Shown here piece after piece: positions 56,583 through 64,000 of a stretch of 64,000 nt of DNA. This DNA is from Arthrobacter sp. StoSoilB19. GTDB lineage: Bacteria; Actinomycetota; Actinomycetes; Actinomycetales; Micrococcaceae. Position 1 is the first letter of the stretch, and each line of letters opens with the position of its first letter. The notes under the pieces were generated by a model. It searched no databases and was not told the DNA's origin. It saw only the letters and a list, made by a program, of their open reading frames with translations. The DNA lies in NCBI RefSeq assembly GCF_019977275.1, contig NZ_AP024650.1, positions 1,178,001 through 1,242,000 on the forward strand. The letters run 5' to 3'. The position numbers and the translations under genes are program-made.

Positions 56583-56611
56583 AATTTATCCCTCCATGAC
56601 AGATTTGTAAA
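56583..56611 (-). promoter_or_regulatory. Promoter of the S1 protease gene
   Basis: On the minus strand TTTACA (56606-56611) and TAAATT (56583-56588) are separated by 17 bases; the -35 matches five of six consensus bases. Transcription would start about 45 bases before the ATG. The remainder of the 328-base gap to icd (56530-56857) has no gene and must hold the icd promoter. Confidence 0.65.
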
Positions 56612-56812
56612 TAGTAGTGACGTATCATGTATGGCCTGCATTGTCCCGGGATGGAGCCCTGGTGGCCGGGTGCCCGGGCGCGGCGGGCACCCGGTTTCCT
56701 GCCGCCGTCGGCCGTTCTCCATCGCTGTAATCCTGCCCACGGCAGGGGTAACGCTGGGCCTCCGGTACGCTTCAAACTGGTGTCCTCGGGTAAGTTGTAC
56801 ATGGTGAAATAG

Positions 56813-59077
<2,265 letters not shown>

Positions 59078-59101
59078 CACCGGCCGCTGCTGCGGCAGCT
59101 G

Positions 59102-59149
59102 ACAAAGAGAGGCGGTGCCCGGATCGTTCCGGGCACCGCCTCTCTTTGT
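59102..59149 (+). terminator. icd terminator
   Basis: A perfect 22-base-pair hairpin (59102-59123 with 59128-59149, loop TCGT), ending TCTCTTTGT. It lies between convergent genes and may work for both. Confidence 0.95.
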
Positions 59150-59170
59150 GCTCTTTATAGTATGGGCGGG

Positions 59171-59683
59171 TTAGTTCTTGCCTTTGCCTTTGTCGGCGTT
59201 GCTGTTCTTGCCGGTGTCCGCGCCGGAGCCGCCCGCGTTGCCCTGGGCCGGTGCCGGGGCGGGAGCCGGCTGGGGCGCGGGTGCCTCGGCGGTGGGGGAT
59301 GGGCTTTGAGCTGCCTGCGCGGCGTTCCGGGCATCCTCGGCGGCTTTGGCCGCAGCCTGCTGTGCGGCGACAACCTCGTTCAGGTCTGCCCGGACAGCGG
59401 AGGCCACGGTGGTGATGCTGCGGCGCCGTTCCTCCGAGACCTTGCCCTTTGCCTGCAGTGAAGTGAGGTCGGCTTCAAGACCTTCCAGCGCCTTCAGTGC
59501 CGACGCAGGATCGTTTTGGGACGACGCCTGCGTCACTTCCAGCACGCGTGCCTGGAGCTGTGCCGCAGCTTCGCGCTGAAGGCCGTTTCCCGGCGCCGCG
59601 CAGGCGCTGAGGTAGCCTGCCGCCAGAAAGGCCGCCGAGAAAGCCAGGACCAGCCGGCCCGGGATTGTCTGCCGCGGCGTCAC
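59171..59683 (-). CDS. Lipoprotein coupled to Ser/Thr kinase
   Basis: A 170-residue exported lipoprotein, lipobox YLSAC near residue 28. The mature part is helical (residues 35-115, likely coiled coil, with Gln/Ala-rich spacing), then an Ala/Pro-rich linker and a Lys/Gly/Asn tail ending GKGKN. The GTG start overlaps the kinase stop by four bases, so translation is coupled. It may be a surface partner or sensor for the kinase, whose own outside part is only about 25 residues. No family recognised. Confidence 0.75.
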   Translation of the reverse strand: MTPRQTIPGRLVLAFSAAFLAAGYLSACAAPGNGLQREAAAQLQARVLEVTQASSQNDPASALKALEGLEADLTSLQAKGKVSEERRRSITTVASAVRADLNEVVAAQQAAAKAAEDARNAAQAAQSPSPTAEAPAPQPAPAPAPAQGNAGGSGADTGKNSNADKGKGKN

Positions 59684-60963
59684 GGCTCCACGCTTTTCTG
59701 CAGCTCCTGCAGATGGTCGCCCAGGACGCCGGTCACGGTGGGATAAGGGACGACGTCGGCGGGCCGGGCCGAGATGCTCATCATCACCGCAGCCACGGCT
59801 GCAGCAATGACAAGGACACCAAGCACGACGACCAGCCAGATCCGTTGGTTCCGGGAGAGGCGGGGTGTGCGGGGAGCCTTGCCTGCGGATGCACCGGCAA
59901 CCACTCCGGCCGTTGCCACTCCGCTCGTTGCCACTCCGGAACCAGCCGGTGATGCAGCAGGTTGGGCGGCTGATGCGGGATCGGCAGCCTCTGTAGAGGC
60001 CGCTGCCTCGCGCACATCATCCACCGATTCTTCAGCGGTGATCGAGGGCGGGTGGAAGGGCATGGCGGGAAGCACCCGCGTGGTTTCCGGTGCCAGTTCT
60101 CCCGGCGTTGAAGCCGGCGAGACAAGTGCCTGACGGAGTGCCGTTTCGATGTCGGCGGCCGCAGGGCGTTCCAGCGGCTCGATGCCAGTCATGGAACGGA
60201 TGAGGTCCGCCCATTCCGGGGGAACGTCGTCGGGGATCTCCGGGGCGCGGTGGAGCCGGGCAACGGCGGATTCCACTGCGCTGCCGGGGTACTCCACGGT
60301 GCCCTTGATGCACTCAAGCAGCACCAGTCCAAGGGAGTAGATATCCGTGGCTGACGAAAGGGGTTTGCCAAGGGCCTGCTCGGGGCTGAGGTAGGCAGCC
60401 GTGCCCACCATGGTGCCCGTGGCCGTGAGCCGGGTGGAATCCGCGATCCTGGCGATGCCGAAATCCGTGAGCTTGGGCCGCAGCGGCTCACCCGGGCGGA
60501 TCTGGACCAGCAGGATGTTCCCCGGTTTGATATCGCGGTGGATGATGCCCAGGCCATGAACGTACGCCAGAGCGTCGGCGATGCCGGCTCCGATCACGGA
60601 CAGCTCTTCCAGGGGTACCCGGCTGTGCCTGATGCGGCTGCGCAGGTCCTGGCCCTCGACGAGTTCCATGGTCAGGAAGGGCCGGGGCTCGTCCGGAATG
60701 CGGTCATCGATTCCGGCGTCGAAGAGCGTCACCAGGCCGGGGTGGTTCAGGGTGGCCAGAAGTTGGATTTCGGCTTCCTGCCGCTTAAGCTCGTCCGCAT
60801 CCGGAGCCTGCGGGGCGAAGAGTTTCAACGCCACGTCACGGCCCAGCTTTTCGTCCCGTGCGCAGTACACCGACGACATCCCGCCGCGGCCTATGACCTC
60901 ACCTAAACGATAGCGACCGCCGACAACTTCATTCTTGATGGAGCTAGGCGATTCCGCCACCAT
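59680..60963 (-). CDS. PknB-type membrane serine/threonine kinase
   Basis: A 427-residue Hanks-type kinase. Gly loop GRGGMSSVY, Lys in VALKLF, catalytic loop HRDIKPGNI, DFGIA and activation segment ending in YLSPEQA are all intact. After the kinase domain (about residues 15-275) come an Ala/Thr-rich juxtamembrane segment, one membrane helix (about 378-400) and an extracellular tail of about 25 residues without PASTA repeats. GGAGG precedes the ATG. The short outside part suggests that ligand sensing is done by a partner, perhaps the coupled lipoprotein. Confidence 0.92.
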   Translation of the reverse strand: MVAESPSSIKNEVVGGRYRLGEVIGRGGMSSVYCARDEKLGRDVALKLFAPQAPDADELKRQEAEIQLLATLNHPGLVTLFDAGIDDRIPDEPRPFLTMELVEGQDLRSRIRHSRVPLEELSVIGAGIADALAYVHGLGIIHRDIKPGNILLVQIRPGEPLRPKLTDFGIARIADSTRLTATGTMVGTAAYLSPEQALGKPLSSATDIYSLGLVLLECIKGTVEYPGSAVESAVARLHRAPEIPDDVPPEWADLIRSMTGIEPLERPAAADIETALRQALVSPASTPGELAPETTRVLPAMPFHPPSITAEESVDDVREAAASTEAADPASAAQPAASPAGSGVATSGVATAGVVAGASAGKAPRTPRLSRNQRIWLVVVLGVLVIAAAVAAVMMSISARPADVVPYPTVTGVLGDHLQELQKSVEP

Positions 60964-61245
60964 GACCGTTCCTCCCGGTGCGCTGCGGCACTGTCGTACC
61001 TCAAATTATACGGGCGGGACGGCGGAACCAGCGATTGACCTAGGGTTTCGCGTTGCGACACGCCGACGGCCCGGCGGCGATTTCAAACACGTTCGCCGCC
61101 GGACCATTGGCTACAAGGACATGTGTGCTGATGACATGTTTTGTACTGTTACTTGGTTGTTCGGTGGGTGTCCTCCTCTCGTCAGCCCGCCGGGTGCTGC
61201 CGCTTCAGGCGCGTGCGCGGGCGGTTTCCTTACAGGACTCAGGCC

Positions 61246-62484
61246 TCAGGACACCTTGCGCTTGCGGAGCATCAGGAGTCCGCCTGCCAGAAGCACCAGT
61301 GCCAGGGGAACCAGCGCTCCGTCCCAGCCGGTGTTGGCCAGGCGGGTGTGGGCTGAGCCGGTGTTGGCAAGGGCAGGATTGCCGCCAGTCGGAGTGCTCC
61401 GCGGTGTGGTGACCGGGGCGATGGCCCCGCTCACTGCGGTGGAGCCTGCCGGTGCAGCGGTGAAGTTGCCGCTTCCTGCAGTACCAGTACCGCTTGTGGA
61501 GTCATTGCCGGAAGTCGAGCCGCCGTTGCCGGCAGGGTCGCCTGACCCCGGAGTGCTGGTTCCGGGATCAAGGGTGCCGGTGTCTCCGGTGGTGCCGTCT
61601 CCCGGGGTGGTGGTTCCCGGGTCAGTGGTGCCGGGTGTGTTGGTGCCCGGAGTGCTGGTTGCGCTGTCATTACCGAGTCCGATACCCAGGTCAATGCCAA
61701 GGTCGACAACGGCATCCAGGCCGCCAGCGTCGGCAGTTCCGGTGTCCACACCGGCTCCAAGGTCGATGCCTGCGTCGACTCCACCCGATGTATCACTGCT
61801 GGTGACGCCACCGATGGTGAGGTCGAGAACTGCCTCAACGGTAGTGCCGAGCCCACTGGTATCGCCGGCACTCACGCCGCCGAGTCCCAGGTCTGCGGCT
61901 GCGTCGACGGCGAGGTTTGCCGTGGTGGCGTCCGTGGTGGTGGTGCCGGTGCTTCCGAGGCCGAGGTTTACGTCCACTGCGGCGGCCAGGTCGGTGGTGC
62001 CGGTTGTTGTGGGGTCGGTGGTGCCGGCGAGTCCCAGGTCTGCGGCTGCGTCGACGGCGAGGTTTGCCGTGGTGGCGTCCGTGGTGGTGGTGCCGGTGCT
62101 TCCGAGGCCGAGGTTTACGTCCACTGCGGCGGCCAGGTCGGTGGTGCCGGTTGTTGTGGGGTCGGTGGTGCCGGCGAGTCCCAGGTCTGCGGCTGCGTCG
62201 ACGGCGAGGTTTGCCGTGGTGGCGTCCGTGGTGGTGGTGCCGGTGCTTCCGAGGCCGAGGTTCACGTCCACTGCGGCGGCGACGCCTGTTGAGCCGGCCG
62301 GCGTTGGGTCACCCAGCAGGCCCAACGACGTCGAGTCAGCGGGCGCCGCCGCCGAGATGAGGGCGGAAGCGGAAAGATCCGTCCCGCTGGTGGTGTCCGC
62401 TGCGTTTGCGGCAGCGCAGCCGAAGGCCAGAAGACCGCCGGCAAAGAGGGTGCTAAGCAGCCCCCTGCGAAGGGTGCAGTTCAT
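61246..62484 (-). CDS. LANTG-anchored surface protein with internal repeats
   Basis: A 412-residue exported protein: signal peptide (about residues 1-28), a region of three 49-residue repeats (AAAVDVNLGLGSTGTTTTDA is the start of one), two further related blocks, a Gly/Thr/Pro-rich stretch, then two LANTG motifs, a hydrophobic segment and RKRKVS. LANTG (LAxTG) is the signal used by class E sortases in high-GC actinobacteria, so the protein should be linked to the wall. GGAG precedes the ATG. The repeat part has alternating AxDxNLGLG units and may form a beta structure. Role unknown; adhesion or wall structure are possible. Confidence 0.85.
   Translation of the reverse strand: MNCTLRRGLLSTLFAGGLLAFGCAAANAADTTSGTDLSASALISAAAPADSTSLGLLGDPTPAGSTGVAAAVDVNLGLGSTGTTTTDATTANLAVDAAADLGLAGTTDPTTTGTTDLAAAVDVNLGLGSTGTTTTDATTANLAVDAAADLGLAGTTDPTTTGTTDLAAAVDVNLGLGSTGTTTTDATTANLAVDAAADLGLGGVSAGDTSGLGTTVEAVLDLTIGGVTSSDTSGGVDAGIDLGAGVDTGTADAGGLDAVVDLGIDLGIGLGNDSATSTPGTNTPGTTDPGTTTPGDGTTGDTGTLDPGTSTPGSGDPAGNGGSTSGNDSTSGTGTAGSGNFTAAPAGSTAVSGAIAPVTTPRSTPTGGNPALANTGSAHTRLANTGWDGALVPLALVLLAGGLLMLRKRKVS
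61880..62290. repeat. 147-bp tandem repeats within the surface-protein gene
   Basis: Units begin at 61901, 62048 and 62195 (spacing exactly 147 bases, 49 codons). Copies are nearly identical at DNA level, with few silent changes, so the expansion is recent. Boundaries are approximate. Confidence 0.88.
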
Positions 62485-62572
62485 GATGGTTACTCCTGAA
62501 GTTGAGGTAGTTCGGGCGCTTATCAGCTGCCCGTAAAGCCACGTGCTGCCCGTTGGGGGCAGACGGCCTCAA

Positions 62573-63541
62573 CTAGTCAGGGGAAGAACCGGGGTCGAAC
62601 GACACCGGCGCAGGGGCGTGCTCGGAGGCCTCGCCGGCGGGAACAGCGCCAGGCCGCTCAAAACCAAAATAGGCAGGGCTAAGCCATGCTGCGGCACCGG
62701 ATGAACCGCCGGATGATCCAGCGCTGCCGGTGCCGGATCCCGGTGCGGCAGGAACCTGGGCAGGCAGCGGTGCCGGCTCGACGGGAAGGGGCTGCCCCGA
62801 CGCGGGGTCAGCCGGGACAGACATGCCAGCCCACGGGGAGGACGTGTTGGCCAGGGCTGCACTGCGTACCGTTGCCAAGGCCACGCTGCCGCCGGCAACC
62901 GGCGCCGTGGGCGACGCATCCGGTTCCTGCCCCGGTTCCAGCCCCGTTCCGGCCCCATCCGGAAGGATTTCCAAGGCCACGGGCTGAGCTGCCGCGGGAC
63001 CAGGGACAACCCCGGAAGGAAGATCTGCCGGCACGGCGTCAACGGCCGGGGCGGGAAGCGGAAGTGGAGCGGTGCCGGTCAGAAGATCGGCAACGGGCTG
63101 CAGCGCCGGTTCAAGTACCGGGACGGCCTCGGCTGCAGGGGCTACAACAACCTGCACCACCCCGGCCGTCACTGTGTCGGCGATCTCCCCAACGGGAGCG
63201 GAGACAGTGGAAAGGGTTCCCGCCGGAATCACCTGGTCCAGCACGGGAACGGAGTTAATGAGCTTGTCGGCAACGCCGGCGACCTGGGCTACGACAGGCT
63301 GCACCAGTCCAGGGCCTGCAGCAGGTCCGGCCGGGGAGGCAGCAGGAGCCAGTGAAACAGTGTCCGCAAGTTCGTAGGCCATGGATGAGGCCGAGCCGGT
63401 GACGCTGCCGAGCAGGGAAGGGGAGTCAGGCCCGGCGTCGGCGGATGCTGAAGTTGACGAAAGCGCCAGCCAAGTAACTGCGGCTGCTCCGGCCAGGAGC
63501 GCTGGTCGCAGGGCACGCCATGGCGAACTCATGCTAGCCAT
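62573..63541 (-). CDS. Secreted Ala/Pro/Val-rich protein
   Basis: A 322-residue exported protein with a signal peptide ending at about SASA (residue 34). The rest is low-complexity, rich in Ala, Pro, Val and Gly, with repeated VPVL/PAPAV blocks and no anchor motif or cysteines. The ATG at 63541 follows GGGGGGTGG; an upstream ATG at 63574 has none. It lies 88 bases before the LANTG protein on the same strand and has similar composition, so the two may be related in function. No family recognised. Confidence 0.7.
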   Translation of the reverse strand: MASMSSPWRALRPALLAGAAAVTWLALSSTSASADAGPDSPSLLGSVTGSASSMAYELADTVSLAPAASPAGPAAGPGLVQPVVAQVAGVADKLINSVPVLDQVIPAGTLSTVSAPVGEIADTVTAGVVQVVVAPAAEAVPVLEPALQPVADLLTGTAPLPLPAPAVDAVPADLPSGVVPGPAAAQPVALEILPDGAGTGLEPGQEPDASPTAPVAGGSVALATVRSAALANTSSPWAGMSVPADPASGQPLPVEPAPLPAQVPAAPGSGTGSAGSSGGSSGAAAWLSPAYFGFERPGAVPAGEASEHAPAPVSFDPGSSPD

Positions 63542-63701
63542 GCGTACCACCCCCCCAGTGAGCTGTGCAATCAATGCTGGCTAAAGCCTATGACTCCTTG
63601 TTGCCGCAAGTCCAGACTTTGCTAAAGGGATTTTACAAAGGGCGGGAACAAGCACTGAAGGTGTCAAGGGCGAAAGCAGGAAGTCATATGCCCCAACCTC
63701 A

Positions 63702-63741
63702 CCGCGAAAGCCGCCTTGCCGGCGTCGAGCATCTTTCGCGG
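63702..63741 (-). terminator. Possible terminator hairpin
   Basis: CCGCGAAAG (63702-63710) pairs with CTTTCGCGG (63733-63741) around a 22-base loop, just past the end of the oxidoreductase gene on the minus strand. Confidence 0.45.
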
Positions 63742-63750
63742 CGCCTCTTG

Positions 63751-64000
63751 CTAATGGCCGTCGTTGGGGTAGGTCACACCGAGCTGGGCACGAACGCCAT
63801 CGAAAAGCCGCATGGTGTTCAGTGTGTCTTCGAGCGGCATCACCGGACTCTCCGTCACTCCCTGCTGGACACACCGCATTACTTCGCGCAGCTCGTAGGT
63901 GTACCCCTTGCCCACAACGTCGAAGGTTTCCCTCCGGCGGTCTTCCCACCCCTTGGTGATGAGGAGTTCGCGGGGGTTGTTGATGGAGCCCACGCTCTGC
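63751..64000 (-). CDS. Gfo/Idh/MocA-family oxidoreductase, C-terminal end
   Basis: The last 83 residues of a protein that starts to the right of the window. KGYTYELREVMRCVQQGVTESPVMPLEDTLNTMRLFDGVRAQLGV in pieces (YELREVMRC, SPVMPLEDTL, MRLFDGVRAQLGV) is the typical C-terminal end of Gfo/Idh/MocA NAD(P)-dependent sugar dehydrogenases. The nucleotide-binding domain and catalytic Lys lie outside, so the substrate cannot be judged. Confidence 0.8.
   Translation of the reverse strand, partial: QSVGSINNPRELLITKGWEDRRRETFDVVGKGYTYELREVMRCVQQGVTESPVMPLEDTLNTMRLFDGVRAQLGVTYPNDGH

Noticed and set aside
60935..62536. 533-codon plus-strand frame opposite the LANTG protein and kinase start
   Set aside because: Its repeats are the mirror of the real 147-base repeats; Pro/Val/Ser-rich and no signal peptide or ribosome site.

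Overview
The window is chromosomal DNA from a high-GC actinobacterium of the Micrococcaceae, most likely Arthrobacter or Pseudarthrobacter. The evidence is the strong G/C third-position bias, frequent GTG/TTG starts, leaderless-looking promoters, the purN-purH-monomeric icd neighbourhood with a DUF6350/PerM-like gene, an LANTG (class E-like) sortase signal, and typical actinobacterial families such as the excalibur lipoprotein and the AbiEi-like/DUF559 protein. No transposase, integrase, prophage block, CRISPR array, rRNA or tRNA was seen. Coding density is high and most genes look intact; only the two edge genes are cut.

Layout. 1-8.6 kb: end of a secreted lipase, a methyltransferase, the Mg2+ P-type ATPase MgtA, a DosS/DosR-like GAF histidine kinase and response regulator, small hypotheticals and a membrane protein. 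8.6-13.8 kb: a minus-strand TfoX-monooxygenase-hydrolase operon, then a plus-strand lipoprotein/NRAMP-like/two-PRC-like operon whose transporter has a changed metal site. 14-19.6 kb: cold-shock protein, a double-cupredoxin secreted protein, a gluconate module (GntR, gntK, gntP), and a secreted protein behind a long structured leader. 19.7-26.4 kb: SDR, excalibur lipoprotein, a MocR regulator divergent from an EamA exporter, PaiB, RlmC and a HAD phosphatase. 26.4-31.2 kb: Lrp regulator, aldehyde dehydrogenase, homoserine dehydrogenase-like enzyme and amino-acid permease, which together look like a homoserine (or related amino acid) catabolic unit. 31.3-36.7 kb: two IclR regulators, a cyclase-family hydrolase coupled to a CutA/NIF3-like protein, mmuM, DUF3846 and a RibD-like reductase.

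36.7-43 kb is a signalling block: a REC-GGDEF diguanylate cyclase translationally coupled to a large hybrid kinase with an HPt domain, plus a PAS-GGDEF-EAL protein. 43-48.2 kb: stress membrane protein, HAD phosphatase, UDP-glucose dehydrogenase coupled to a glycosyltransferase, and a PRC/DUF2382 stress protein. 48.6-55.4 kb: PerM-like protein, purN, a DUF559 nuclease-like gene bracketed by two copies of a palindrome, an MFS carrier and purH. 55.4-59.1 kb: a secreted S1 protease with a tiny overlapping downstream ORF that repeats a motif of the protease N-terminal region, then monomeric isocitrate dehydrogenase. 59.1-64 kb: a Ser/Thr kinase coupled to a lipoprotein, a repeat-containing LANTG-anchored protein, a secreted Ala/Pro-rich protein and the end of a Gfo/Idh/MocA oxidoreductase.

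The items I would look at first are the palindrome-bracketed DUF559 gene, the protease-linked micro-ORF, the altered NRAMP with PRC-like partners, the homoserine unit, and the structured leader at 18.8 kb. All calls were made by eye from sequence; no database search was run.
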